Assembly: GCA_000372185.1 (NCBI GenBank)
Contig: AQUA01000004.1
Coordinates: 39,713-103,712, forward strand
Direction of reading: 5' to 3'
DNA length: 64,000 nucleotides
Source: an actinobacterium SCGC AAA278-O22
GTDB taxonomy: Bacteria; Actinomycetota; Actinomycetes; Nanopelagicales; Nanopelagicaceae
How positions within the stretch are numbered: position 1 is the first letter of the stretch; each line of letters begins with the position of its first letter. The translations under genes and the position numbers were made by a program. The notes below the pieces were generated by a model. That model made no database searches. It was given only the letters and a program-made list of their open reading frames with translations, and was not told the DNA's origin. Positions 26,117 through 34,254 of this stretch are shown in pieces.

Positions 26117-26874
26117 GGCTAGAAAGATTTGTTGAAACCTGGGGAACAGTTGTTGTAGTTGATGCAGCTTCTCAGGGATTAGATAGTGGCCAACTTGCTC
26201 GTGCTATTGATGAAGTTGAAGAGTTCTTTTATCAAGTAGATAGAGATTTTTCGACTTATAAATCTGATTCTCAAGTTTCGCGACTTCGTCGCGGAGAGAT
26301 GAAGATTGAAGATGCAACTGAATATGTGCAGCAGGTGTGGGCGCTCTGCGAATACGCGCGGGAACTCACTTTGGGTGCATTCGATCCCTGGAAAGCAGAA
26401 GGCGGTTTTGACCCATCGGGCTTGGTAAAGGGATGGGCTGCTGAAGTTGGGGCGCAGATGTTGGTTGAAGCTGGCGCAGATCACGTCTTGATTAACGCTT
26501 CTGGTGATTTGGTTCTGCGGGGCGGAAAACCCGAAGGTGGGCCTTGGAATATAGGTATTGCAAGCCCCGATGATGTCGAAGAGTATGTGAAGTTCTTTGA
26601 TGTCGTTGATGGATCAGTTGCAACCAGTGGTGATTATGAAAAGGGCGCGCACATCATTGATCCTCATACCGGCTTGATTGCTATTGGTGCACGCTCTGCA
26701 TCAGTTATCGGGCCAGATGGTGCCATTTGTGATGCGCTGGCGACTGCGCTCATGGTCGATGGCGTAGATGCGCAGAAATGGATTGGTCGACCAGAGCTTG
26801 CCGAATATTCATTTTGGACTATCAATCGTGATGATGAAACTGCATGGTCCTACGGGCCTAATTCAGGTTACTAG
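26113..26874 (+). CDS. apbE: FAD:protein FMN transferase
   Basis: ApbE attaches FMN from FAD to Ser/Thr of exported flavoproteins. The protein begins with FVETWGTVVVVDA, the standard ApbE start, and has FDPSGLVKGWAAE, LINASGDLVLRGG (N-x-G-G-D-like site) and GAHIIDPHTG near the end, all conserved in the family. The track start at 26074 is a TTG inside the upstream gene; a GTG at 26113 overlapping that stop (GTGA) is more likely and gives ~253 residues. The protein lacks an obvious lipobox, so it may work in the cytoplasm or be exported unusually. Confidence 0.88.
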   Translation: MRLERFVETWGTVVVVDAASQGLDSGQLARAIDEVEEFFYQVDRDFSTYKSDSQVSRLRRGEMKIEDATEYVQQVWALCEYARELTLGAFDPWKAEGGFDPSGLVKGWAAEVGAQMLVEAGADHVLINASGDLVLRGGKPEGGPWNIGIASPDDVEEYVKFFDVVDGSVATSGDYEKGAHIIDPHTGLIAIGARSASVIGPDGAICDALATALMVDGVDAQKWIGRPELAEYSFWTINRDDETAWSYGPNSGY

Positions 26875-26903
26875 ATAAGTACTCGCCGACCCGCGATACT
26901 TGC

Positions 26904-27395
26904 GTGGTGGAAACAACTGGTGGGTTTACGAGCGTTGGTTTAGAGCTCGAGGCTAAGGCTCTGCAGTTGTCATCTTTAACACAAGCTGAGGCAATTGAGA
27001 TCGGCACTATTGCGCAAGAAATTGGCTTAGATCGCAATCTTCCTATTGCCATTGAAGTGCGGATGAAAGATTGGATTGTCTTTCATGCATCCCTTCCTGG
27101 ATCCACCCCTGAGAATGATTGGTGGATTGGTCGCAAAGCGCGCGTTGTGAATTTAACAGGGCGCTCAACTATGCATGAGCGAGTTATTGCTGAAGAGCAA
27201 GAAATTGATTGGCATGCCGAAAAAGGTTTAGAAGAAGATTTATATGCCATCCATGGTGGCGGGCTTGCGCTCAACGTTGTTGGTTTGGGTTTAACTGGAG
27301 TTTTGATTATCAGTGGGCTGCCGCAAGTAGATGATCATTTGTTAGGCGTTGAAATCATTACCGAATATTTGGCGCGCAAGGGAGAACAGCAATGA
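26904..27395 (+). CDS. HbpS/GlcG-like protein (DUF336, UPF0303 type)
   Basis: A 163-residue protein of the heme-degrading/HbpS-like group (PF03928). Typical are AIEVRMKDWIVFHASLPG, NDWWIGRKARVVNLTGRST and GGGLALNV, close to the UPF0303 subgroup. Its function is unsettled: relatives bind heme or cobalamin or regulate redox systems. It starts with GTG and overlaps the sugar kinase by 4 bases, so the two are co-expressed. The redox genes just upstream would suit a heme-related role, but this is inference. Confidence 0.75.
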   Translation: MVETTGGFTSVGLELEAKALQLSSLTQAEAIEIGTIAQEIGLDRNLPIAIEVRMKDWIVFHASLPGSTPENDWWIGRKARVVNLTGRSTMHERVIAEEQEIDWHAEKGLEEDLYAIHGGGLALNVVGLGLTGVLIISGLPQVDDHLLGVEIITEYLARKGEQQ

Positions 27396-28300
27396 GCATC
27401 TGGGTGTGTGGTGAGGTGCTCATCGATTTAATTCCTGGCGCGGATGGTGTGCGAGTTCCGCATGTGGGTGGAGGGCCGGCGAATACCGCAAAGGCGCTTG
27501 CTCGTCTTGGTTTTGATGCTCATTTCATTGATGGTATTTCAACTGATAAATATGGAGTTGCTGCGCGCAAAGAATTAATTGATGATGAAGTGAAGTTAGA
27601 TCTGGCACTACCAAGTGAAAAGCCAACATGTTTGGCGACGGTGACACTTGATGCAAATGGTGGGGCTTCGTATGAATTTTTGATTGATGGAACTGCGACA
27701 TTTGATTTCTCACTTGATTGGCTACCTGATCCATCAAGATATAAGCCCCAAGTTCTCCATATAGGCACTTTGGTTACTGTGATTGAGCCAGGTGCTGACG
27801 TACTTTACGACTGGGCTATTCAAGTAGCCGAGTTTGCTCCCATTGTTTATGACCCGAATATTCGACCATCTGTCATGGGTGATCGCGATAAATACCAAGC
27901 TTCAGTTGAAAAATGGGCTGCTATTTCATCGGTTATCAAGGTGAGTGATGACGATATGGCGTGGTTATATCCAGGTGTTGAATATGCAGTGGTTGCTAAG
28001 CGCTGGGTATCAGATGGCGCAGCGCTAGTCGTCGTCACACGTGGTTCTCAAGGTTTGATTGGATTTACAGCTGATGGCGCTGTTGAAGTACCGGGTGTGA
28101 AGATTGAAGTTGCTGACACTGTTGGAGCCGGTGACACAGTCGGGGCAATCATTGTTGAAGCGATGATTGAAAAAGGAATTCTTAATTTAACTGGTGATGT
28201 ATTGAAATCGACTCTGCACCGTGCAGCTGTTGCTGCAGGAATTACATGTTCACGCAAAGGTGCGCAGCCACCGTATAAGCATGAGCTTAAGAATATTTAG
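27392..28300 (+). CDS. PfkB family carbohydrate kinase (fructokinase-like)
   Basis: A 302-residue ribokinase-fold enzyme. The N-terminal PfkB signature is VGGGPANTAKALARLG, the C-terminal one DTVGAGDTVGAIIV, where GAGD holds the catalytic Asp. It phosphorylates a sugar with ATP; WVCGEVLIDLIP at the start is common in fructokinases. An aldose 1-epimerase homologue follows 15 bases later, so the pair may channel a hexose into metabolism. The particular sugar cannot be told from the motifs. Confidence 0.87.
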   Translation: MSIWVCGEVLIDLIPGADGVRVPHVGGGPANTAKALARLGFDAHFIDGISTDKYGVAARKELIDDEVKLDLALPSEKPTCLATVTLDANGGASYEFLIDGTATFDFSLDWLPDPSRYKPQVLHIGTLVTVIEPGADVLYDWAIQVAEFAPIVYDPNIRPSVMGDRDKYQASVEKWAAISSVIKVSDDDMAWLYPGVEYAVVAKRWVSDGAALVVVTRGSQGLIGFTADGAVEVPGVKIEVADTVGAGDTVGAIIVEAMIEKGILNLTGDVLKSTLHRAAVAAGITCSRKGAQPPYKHELKNI

Positions 28301-28315
28301 TTTCGGGGGCGCGTA

Positions 28316-29080
28316 ATGCAATTTATTGATGATGCAGAATTCCAAGTTGCAATCGATCTCGATGGTGGTGGAAAGATCACATCCGTTAAGTGGCGTGAGA
28401 TGGAATTTACTGTTCCATTCCGCGGTGGAGTATTAACAAATGGCTGGTACCCAATGGCCCCATGGGCTGGGCGTATCCGTGATGGTTTGATTACATCGGC
28501 TGCTGGTGTTGAGCATCAACTACCTACAAATATCGATCCACCAAATGCAATTCATGGCTTTGGATTTACTTCTTCGTGGCAAGAAATTGGCCCAGGGCGT
28601 TCTTTACTGCATCTACCAAAGCCATATATGGGTGCAACTGTTGAACAGACTATTGAAGTTCTAGATGACGCAATCCGGTGGTCACTTGAATACGATGACA
28701 CTGGTTGCGATATTCCGATTTGGTTAGGGATGCATCCATGGTTTGCACGCGATCTAGAACGCGGGGGTACTGCAGAGATTGAATTCAACCCTGCAAAAAT
28801 GCTGAGGCGTGGCTCTGATGGATTGCCAACCGGAGAATTAATTACACCAACTGCGCAGCCTTGGGATGATGCATTTACTGAAGTTCGCGGAATTCCTGCT
28901 GTGATTTGGGAAGATGTTGCGCGTATCGATATTGAATCTGATGCGCCATGGTGGGTTGTGTATACCGAAGATTCTGATGGAGTGTGTATCGAACCGCAGA
29001 CTGCACCACCGGATGCTGCGAATTTAGGGATTAGTGGTGAGAACTACATCGAAGCCCTATTTGTTTTCTCTGAAGGGTAA
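28316..29080 (+). CDS. Aldose 1-epimerase family protein
   Basis: A 254-residue galactose-mutarotase-like protein. APWAGRIRDG contains the conserved Asn/Gly-Arg substrate loop (usually PWPNRIxxG), AIHGFGF holds the catalytic His, and IWLGMHPWFA and IEPQTAPPDA match the second His and the Glu region. It should interconvert alpha and beta forms of a free or phosphorylated hexose. It lies between a sugar kinase and an aminotransferase, in the same direction with short gaps. The slightly short length is within the family's range. Confidence 0.85.
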   Translation: MQFIDDAEFQVAIDLDGGGKITSVKWREMEFTVPFRGGVLTNGWYPMAPWAGRIRDGLITSAAGVEHQLPTNIDPPNAIHGFGFTSSWQEIGPGRSLLHLPKPYMGATVEQTIEVLDDAIRWSLEYDDTGCDIPIWLGMHPWFARDLERGGTAEIEFNPAKMLRRGSDGLPTGELITPTAQPWDDAFTEVRGIPAVIWEDVARIDIESDAPWWVVYTEDSDGVCIEPQTAPPDAANLGISGENYIEALFVFSEG

Positions 29081-29094
29081 ATAGAATTTCTAAT

Positions 29095-30456
29095 ATGAAC
29101 ACTCAGATTAATCGTCAGCACCTTAAAGATCTTCGCGCAAAAGAAGAACAGCGTTTTCTTGATACCCATAAGAAATCAGCTGCCGCCTTTGAAGATTCCA
29201 AGAAGGTGATGCACGAAGGTGTTCCGATGTCATGGATGGCTAAGTGGCCAGGTTCGCACCCAGTATTTGTTAAAGAAGCAAAAGGTGCGCGCTTTACTGA
29301 TGTTGATGGCCATACCTATGTTGATTTCTGCTTGGGTGATACCGGTTCGATGACAGGCCACTCACCTGATGCAACTGTTGCTGCGATCCGCGAACAAGTG
29401 GGTAAGGGCATTACTGCGATGCTTCCAACCGAAGATGCTGCCATTGTTTCTGGGCTATTGAAGGAACGATTTGGGCTGCCTTTGTGGCAATTTACAGTTT
29501 CGGCCACAGATGCCAACCGTCACGTCATTCGCTATTCACGCATGATTACAGGGCGAAGCAAGATTGTTGTGATTGATCGCTGCTATCACGGCTCAGTCGA
29601 TGAAACCTTCGCAACTCTTGATGATGCTGGTTTTACAGTAAAGCGCGAGGGAAATATCGGTGCACCAGTAGATCTCGATGTCACTACCCGAGTCGTTGAA
29701 TTTAATGATTTAGCTGCGATGGAGAAGGCACTTGCATGCGGTGACGTTGCTGCAATCTTAATGGAACCGGCTATGACTAATATCGGCATTGTTCTGCCGC
29801 AAGATGGATATTTAGTTGGGGTGCAGGAGCTCGCAAAGAAGTACGGCACGTTCTTGATTATCGATGAGACCCACACGATCTCTGTAGGCCCCGGTGGAAT
29901 GACAATGGCACTCGGTTTAAAGCCCGACTTCCTAACAATCGGTAAGGCACTTGCAGCTGGTATTCCCACAGGAACATTTGGGATGACCCAAGCAATTGCT
30001 GATCAGATTAAAAATTTGGTGGAACTTGAAATCATTGACCTGGGTGGAATCGGCGGAACTCTTGCAGGAAATGCTTTATCCCTAGCTGCAATGAAGGCGA
30101 CCTTGACGCAAGTTCTTACCGAAGCAAACTTTGAACGAATGATTGCTCTTGGCAATCGTTGGTGCGATGGCATTGACGCAGCAATTAAAGAATTTGATCT
30201 TGATTGGCACTGCAATCGTTTAGGTGCTCGCGGTGAATACATTTTTAAAGGTAAAGCCCCACGTACAGGTAAAGAGGCAGCTGAATCCGGAGACTTCGAA
30301 CTCGAGCAATACATTCATTTACGTCTACTCAATGACGGTTTCTTAATCACGCCATTCCACAACATGGCGTTGATGTGCCCTGATACAACGGCTGAAGATG
30401 TTGATGGCCACACAGCCGCATTTCGCACAATGTGTGCGGAATTGGTAAACGGTTAA
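29095..30456 (+). CDS. Class III PLP aminotransferase (glutamate-1-semialdehyde aminomutase-like)
   Basis: A 453-residue fold-type I enzyme. DVDGHTYVDFCLGDTG and GHSPDATVAAI are the N-terminal class III motifs, IIDETHTISVGPGG holds the cofactor Asp, and TIGKALAAGIPTGTFG holds the PLP-binding Lys. It is nearer to glutamate-1-semialdehyde aminomutases than to ornithine transaminases, but the SGTEA-type motif of true HemL reads SATDANRHVIRYSR, so heme synthesis is not certain. It may transaminate an amino acid or amino sugar. It converges on mshD with a 4-base overlap. Confidence 0.82.
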   Translation: MNTQINRQHLKDLRAKEEQRFLDTHKKSAAAFEDSKKVMHEGVPMSWMAKWPGSHPVFVKEAKGARFTDVDGHTYVDFCLGDTGSMTGHSPDATVAAIREQVGKGITAMLPTEDAAIVSGLLKERFGLPLWQFTVSATDANRHVIRYSRMITGRSKIVVIDRCYHGSVDETFATLDDAGFTVKREGNIGAPVDLDVTTRVVEFNDLAAMEKALACGDVAAILMEPAMTNIGIVLPQDGYLVGVQELAKKYGTFLIIDETHTISVGPGGMTMALGLKPDFLTIGKALAAGIPTGTFGMTQAIADQIKNLVELEIIDLGGIGGTLAGNALSLAAMKATLTQVLTEANFERMIALGNRWCDGIDAAIKEFDLDWHCNRLGARGEYIFKGKAPRTGKEAAESGDFELEQYIHLRLLNDGFLITPFHNMALMCPDTTAEDVDGHTAAFRTMCAELVNG

Positions 30457-30926
30457 TTAAAGCCGAGTGACTTATATAAGCCTTTACCGGCTTCGTTATC
30501 GTCATCGACATACAAGATTGACTGCTTGATGCCCTTTTCCTTGAGGTAAATAAGGCCTTCCGTACAGACAGCACGACCAATGCCTTTGCCTGATTCAGTA
30601 GGATCTACGCCGATTACATAAAGCTCACCAATGGGATCTTGGTTAACAAATTCGTTGTGAATCTTGGTCCAGCAGAAACCAACGATCTTGCCGTTGTGAA
30701 CACAGAGGAAGAAACCATTGGGATCAAACCAAGGTTCGGCCATTCTGTTTTCAAGATCTTTCATTGCCCAATTACCTTGGTCGGGGTGCTTGGCGAAGAT
30801 GAGGTTATTCAGGTCGAGCCATGCTTCTGAATGAGTTTCCGGATCAAATGTGATGAATTGGTAACTGTGTTCGATATGCGCGATTGGTTCTTGCAGAGAC
30901 CGGTTGAGCTTAAGGATGTGGCGCAT
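30453..30926 (-). CDS. mshD: Mycothiol acetyltransferase, single-domain form
   Basis: Mycothiol synthase acetylates Cys-GlcN-Ins with acetyl-CoA, the last step to mycothiol. FAKHPDQGNWAMKDLENR and AEPWFDPNGFFL are diagnostic of MshD. GELYVIGVDPTESGKGIGRAV is the GNAT acetyl-CoA loop and LYVDDDNEAGKGLYKSLGF closes the fold. Known MshD has two GNAT domains (~300 residues), of which only the C-terminal one is catalytic; this protein is just that domain (157 residues). mshA lies at 36837 in the same window. It is 2 bases downstream of the GlnR-like gene, so they share an operon. Confidence 0.88.
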   Translation of the reverse strand: MRHILKLNRSLQEPIAHIEHSYQFITFDPETHSEAWLDLNNLIFAKHPDQGNWAMKDLENRMAEPWFDPNGFFLCVHNGKIVGFCWTKIHNEFVNQDPIGELYVIGVDPTESGKGIGRAVCTEGLIYLKEKGIKQSILYVDDDNEAGKGLYKSLGFN

Positions 30927-30928
30927 TG

Positions 30929-31642
30929 TTAAACAAGTTCAGAGATAGTTGATTCCTTGCCGCCATTTTGGACGGTGAAACGGTAACCGACATTGCGTAC
31001 GGTACCGATGATGGATTCAAATTCTGGGCCAAGCTTTGAACGAAGACGGCGGATATGAACGTCCACGGTGCGAGTTCCACCGAAGTAGTCATAGCCCCAG
31101 ATCTCTTGAAGTAATTGTGCGCGAGTAAAGACGCGGCCTGGGTGTTGTGCAAGGTACTTAAGAAGTTCGAATTCTTTGAAAGTTAAGTCAAGGGATGTGC
31201 CCTTGATCTTGGCGGTGTAAGTATTTTCATCTATAACAACATCGCCTTGGCGAATTTCTGATGATGTTGGGTCTGATGCTTCTACTTGAGCAAGGTGAGC
31301 GCCGACTGCAATACGGATACGTGCATCAACTTCTGCAGGTCCTGAGGTGTCGAGGATGACATCGTTGAATCCCCAATCTGCAGTGAATGCCGAGAGGCCA
31401 CCTTCTGTGGTGATTGCAATGATGGGGGCACCGACTCCGGTGGTTGCAAGAAGTCGAGTAAGTGATTTAGCTGTTGGGAAATCTTTGCGGGCATCGATGA
31501 AGACAACATCCATCAGTGGTGTATCGACGAGGACAGATGCTTCAAGTGGCATTACTTTGCAAGTGTGTTGCAACAACGCGAGTGCAGGCAGAACTTCTGC
31601 GCTTGCTCCTTGCGAATTAGTAAGTAACAACACCTTAGCCAT
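30929..31642 (-). CDS. glnR: GlnR-like OmpR-family response regulator
   Basis: A regulator of ~237 residues from the ATG at 31642 (the track extends it 12 codons with an upstream start). The receiver domain has VVFIDARKD and [28 protein letters not shown], the characteristic actinobacterial GlnR region. The winged helix has [37 protein letters not shown] and [15 protein letters not shown]. GlnR controls nitrogen uptake genes and is an atypical regulator without a partner kinase; none is seen here. It is divergent from the thioredoxin-like gene with only about 17 bases between starts. mshD follows in the operon. Confidence 0.88.
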   Translation of the reverse strand: MAKVLLLTNSQGASAEVLPALALLQHTCKVMPLEASVLVDTPLMDVVFIDARKDFPTAKSLTRLLATTGVGAPIIAITTEGGLSAFTADWGFNDVILDTSGPAEVDARIRIAVGAHLAQVEASDPTSSEIRQGDVVIDENTYTAKIKGTSLDLTFKEFELLKYLAQHPGRVFTRAQLLQEIWGYDYFGGTRTVDVHIRRLRSKLGPEFESIIGTVRNVGYRFTVQNGGKESTISELV

Positions 31643-31659
31643 TGTGCGAGAATACTCGG

Positions 31660-32073
31660 GTGAAAACATATCTTCCACTTGTTATCGTTCTGCTACTTGC
31701 TAGCGCATACGGAATCTGGTGGAAGCGCTCTCGTGGAGCAATTAGGTCTAACAAAGCTATTCCGGGCCATCGTTTAACAGCAGAAGCTCTCGGTGAACCG
31801 CTGGGATCTAGGGCCACCATGGTGCAGTTCTCATCAGCATTCTGTGCCCCTTGCCGAGCAACTCATGCCTTGCTTTCGCAGATGGTTGTGCCAATGGACG
31901 ATGTGAAGCACATTCATATCGATGCTGAATCTCATCTTGAGTTAGTCCGCGAACTAGATATTCGATCTACTCCGACAACACTATTTATCAATAAAGACGG
32001 CATTGAAGTGGGCCGCGCTGCAGGAACACCGAAGCGCGAGCAGGTATTAGCGGCGCTGGCTGCAATTCGTTAA
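31660..32073 (+). CDS. Membrane-anchored thioredoxin-like protein
   Basis: A protein of ~137 residues with one N-terminal helix ([18 protein letters not shown]) and an outer thioredoxin domain. The active site is [11 protein letters not shown] (CAPC), and the cis-Pro follows [10 protein letters not shown]. The track start is a TTG at 31642; the GTG at 31660 leads straight into KTYLPLVI and avoids overlap with the divergent glnR start, so I prefer it. It probably reduces disulfides or passes electrons outside the membrane. The DUF4395 gene and a sulfurtransferase follow, a sulfur/redox group conserved in Actinobacteria. Confidence 0.83.
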   Translation: MKTYLPLVIVLLLASAYGIWWKRSRGAIRSNKAIPGHRLTAEALGEPLGSRATMVQFSSAFCAPCRATHALLSQMVVPMDDVKHIHIDAESHLELVRELDIRSTPTTLFINKDGIEVGRAAGTPKREQVLAALAAIR

Positions 32074-32129
32074 CTACTGCAAATAACTCGCAACTCGCTT
32101 ATCTATGTGTAACTCTCTAATCTTTGCGC

Positions 32130-32576
32130 ATGTCCGAAATTCTAGAAAAGCCAGAAGTGCAGAAGATGTATATCGATGCACGTGGTCCGCGTTTTTCAGC
32201 AAGCATTACAACACTTGTTCTTGCTCTTGCTTTAGTAACTCAGAATAAGTGGGTACTTGTGGCACAAGGACTTATCTTCTTGATTGGTGCAACTCGTGGC
32301 CCACAATTCACACCATATGGATTACTTTTTAAGAAATTTATTAAGCCTCGTTTGAAGAAAGAGGCGCCAACAGAAGATGTGCGCCCACCAAAGTTTGCAC
32401 AAGCCGTTGGTTTTGCTTTCGCACTTGTTGGTGCAATCGGTGCATTCACTGGAGCAACAACTGTTTTCACAGTCGCAGTTGGCTTTGCCTTAGCGGCCGC
32501 GTTTCTCAACGCCGCTTTTAATTACTGTTTGGGTTGTGAGATGTACCTACTGATAGTCCGCTTTACATCTAAATAA
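32130..32576 (+). CDS. DUF4395 membrane protein
   Basis: A 148-residue integral membrane protein with about four helices and a C-terminal NYCLGCEMY, in which the two Cys residues are characteristic of DUF4395. The track start (32124) is a TTG; the ATG at 32130 (MSEILEKPEVQ) is preferred. DUF4395 genes commonly lie beside thioredoxin and rhodanese genes, as here, so a role in thiol or persulfide handling in the membrane is likely but unproven. Confidence 0.85.
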   Translation: MSEILEKPEVQKMYIDARGPRFSASITTLVLALALVTQNKWVLVAQGLIFLIGATRGPQFTPYGLLFKKFIKPRLKKEAPTEDVRPPKFAQAVGFAFALVGAIGAFTGATTVFTVAVGFALAAAFLNAAFNYCLGCEMYLLIVRFTSK

Positions 32577-32612
32577 GAAAAAGATTTAACTACTAACTAA
32601 TAGGAGAAGAAA

Positions 32613-33446
32613 ATGTCACGTGAAACATCATTGGTTACCGCTGATTGGGTAGCTCAGAACCTTAACAATCCAAAGGTTGTTATCGTTGAGGTCGACGAAG
32701 ATACGACTCTGTATGCACAGGGCCACATTGAGAATGCAATTACATTCCACTGGCGCGAAGATTTACAAGATGGCTTGATCCGCGACCTTATTTCAAAGGA
32801 GAAGTTCGAGGCTCTCCTTTCAAAGAGTGGTATCTCAAATGACTCAACAGTGATCCTCTACGGAGGCAATAACAACTGGTTTGCTACCTACGCATTCTGG
32901 TACTTCAAGGTGTATGGCCACGCAGATGTTCGCCTGCTTGATGGCGGACGCAAGCGCTGGGAGCTCGATGCTCGTGCATTCGTGACTGAAGTTCCAGTAC
33001 GTACAGCAACTCGCTATGTTGCGAAGGAGCGCGATAACTCAATCCGAGCATTCCGCGATGAAGTTGTTGCAGCAATCGGCACCAAGAACATCGTTGATGT
33101 GCGCTCACCAGCTGAATTCTCAGGAGAACTTGCTGCACCTGCTCACCTTCCACAAGAAAGTGGACAGATCAAGGGACACATCCCAACAGCAAAGAACATT
33201 CCTTGGTCAAAGGCTGCAAATGAAGATGGCACATTTAAGTCAGATGCAGAGTTGAAGGAGATCTACCAAGGTGCTGGTGTTGATCTTTCTAAAGACACCA
33301 TTGCATATTGCCGTATCGGTGAGCGCTCTGCCTTCTCATGGTTCGTTCTTCACGAACTTCTTGGCGTTAACAATGTAAAGAATTACGACGGATCATGGAC
33401 TGAATACGGTTCACTCGTCGGAGTTCCTGTGGCAGTCGGCGCGTAA
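32613..33446 (+). CDS. sseA: Thiosulfate/3-mercaptopyruvate sulfurtransferase
   Basis: A 277-residue enzyme with two rhodanese domains. The N-terminal one is inactive-looking (VILYGGNNNWFATYAFW), and the C-terminal one has the active loop AYCRIGERSAFSWFVL with catalytic Cys. ILVDVRSPAEFSGE-type and GHIPTAKNIPW segments (here NIVDVRSPAEF) also fit. It moves sulfane sulfur from thiosulfate or 3-mercaptopyruvate to acceptors. An AGGAGA ribosome site precedes the ATG. The DUF1416 gene starts 6 bases after the stop. Confidence 0.92.
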   Translation: MSRETSLVTADWVAQNLNNPKVVIVEVDEDTTLYAQGHIENAITFHWREDLQDGLIRDLISKEKFEALLSKSGISNDSTVILYGGNNNWFATYAFWYFKVYGHADVRLLDGGRKRWELDARAFVTEVPVRTATRYVAKERDNSIRAFRDEVVAAIGTKNIVDVRSPAEFSGELAAPAHLPQESGQIKGHIPTAKNIPWSKAANEDGTFKSDAELKEIYQGAGVDLSKDTIAYCRIGERSAFSWFVLHELLGVNNVKNYDGSWTEYGSLVGVPVAVGA

Positions 33447-33452
33447 TTACAT

Positions 33453-33776
33453 ATGCGTACGTGCGGTGCAACACCAGGTGGCCCTTCACTTGATGGCATA
33501 GATCTATCGAAGCAAACCGTTATTCAGGGACAAGTCTTGCGGGACGGGAGTTCTGATTCAGTACCAAATGGTGCGGCGGTTACTAATGGACATGTGCGAT
33601 TGCTTGATGCAGATGGTGAATTCACCGCTGAGGTTCCGACCAATCAAGAAGGTCAGTTCCGATTCTTCGCAGCTCCTGGTTCCTGGACTCTCGTAGTTCA
33701 GGCACCAGGTGCTCGCGTAGAGAAGAAGATTGTTGCCGCACAGGGTGCGCCAACTGATGTAGTCATCCATATTTAA
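33453..33776 (+). CDS. DUF1416 protein
   Basis: A 107-residue protein that starts MRTCGATPGGPSL and has a beta-sandwich look (VIQGQVLRDG, GHVRLLDADGEFTAEV, FRFFAAPGSWTLVV). DUF1416 occurs almost only in Actinobacteria, directly downstream of sseA, which is the position here. The early Cys could take persulfide from the sulfurtransferase. Function not known. Confidence 0.87.
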   Translation: MRTCGATPGGPSLDGIDLSKQTVIQGQVLRDGSSDSVPNGAAVTNGHVRLLDADGEFTAEVPTNQEGQFRFFAAPGSWTLVVQAPGARVEKKIVAAQGAPTDVVIHI

Positions 33777-33813
33777 ATTCGTTAATAAGACTGCGAGAAA
33801 GTAGACTCGAGCC

Positions 33814-34221
33814 ATGGTTGAAAAGCACGAACTTCATGAAAAGGGCCTACGCCTTACTCCGCAGCGCGAACTCGTTTTGTCTGCTGTCCGTGCTTTAGGG
33901 CATGCAACACCCGAAGAAGTTGCAGAGAAGGTGCGCCAGACACATCCTGGCATCAACCTCTCTACCGTCTATCGCAACCTTGAAACTCTTGAAAACGTTG
34001 GCCTTGTTCAGCACACACACCTTGGCCATGGCGGTGCTACCTATCACGCAGCTGAAGAGCTCACTCACTTGCACCTTGTCTGTGGCACTTGCGGATCTGT
34101 TGGAGATGCTCCCATCGATGTTGCGGCCAACTTTGTCCAAAACCTTTCAGACGATTACGGTTTTAAGACCGATGTCACGCACTTTGCCATCTATGGCACG
34201 TGTGCTGCATGCGTTAAATAG
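33814..34221 (+). CDS. Fur family metal-dependent regulator
   Basis: A 135-residue winged-helix repressor. RLTPQRELVLSAVRALGHATPEEV and INLSTVYRNLETLENVGLV form the DNA-binding part. THLHLVCGTCGSV holds the HxH metal ligands and the first CxxC, and GTCAAC near the end is the second CxxC, together a structural zinc site. It binds Fe2+, Zn2+ or similar and represses uptake or stress genes; the subgroup (Fur or Zur) cannot be fixed. It stands between the sulfur genes and ygfZ, an order often kept in Actinobacteria. Confidence 0.88.
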   Translation: MVEKHELHEKGLRLTPQRELVLSAVRALGHATPEEVAEKVRQTHPGINLSTVYRNLETLENVGLVQHTHLGHGGATYHAAEELTHLHLVCGTCGSVGDAPIDVAANFVQNLSDDYGFKTDVTHFAIYGTCAACVK

Positions 34222-34254
34222 CAGTTACTCACCTGCGCTCCTAGACTTAGTTCT

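Noticed and set aside
29095-30456. Assignment of the aminotransferase as HemL
   Set aside because: The SGTEA-type substrate motif is replaced, and no other heme synthesis gene is adjacent.
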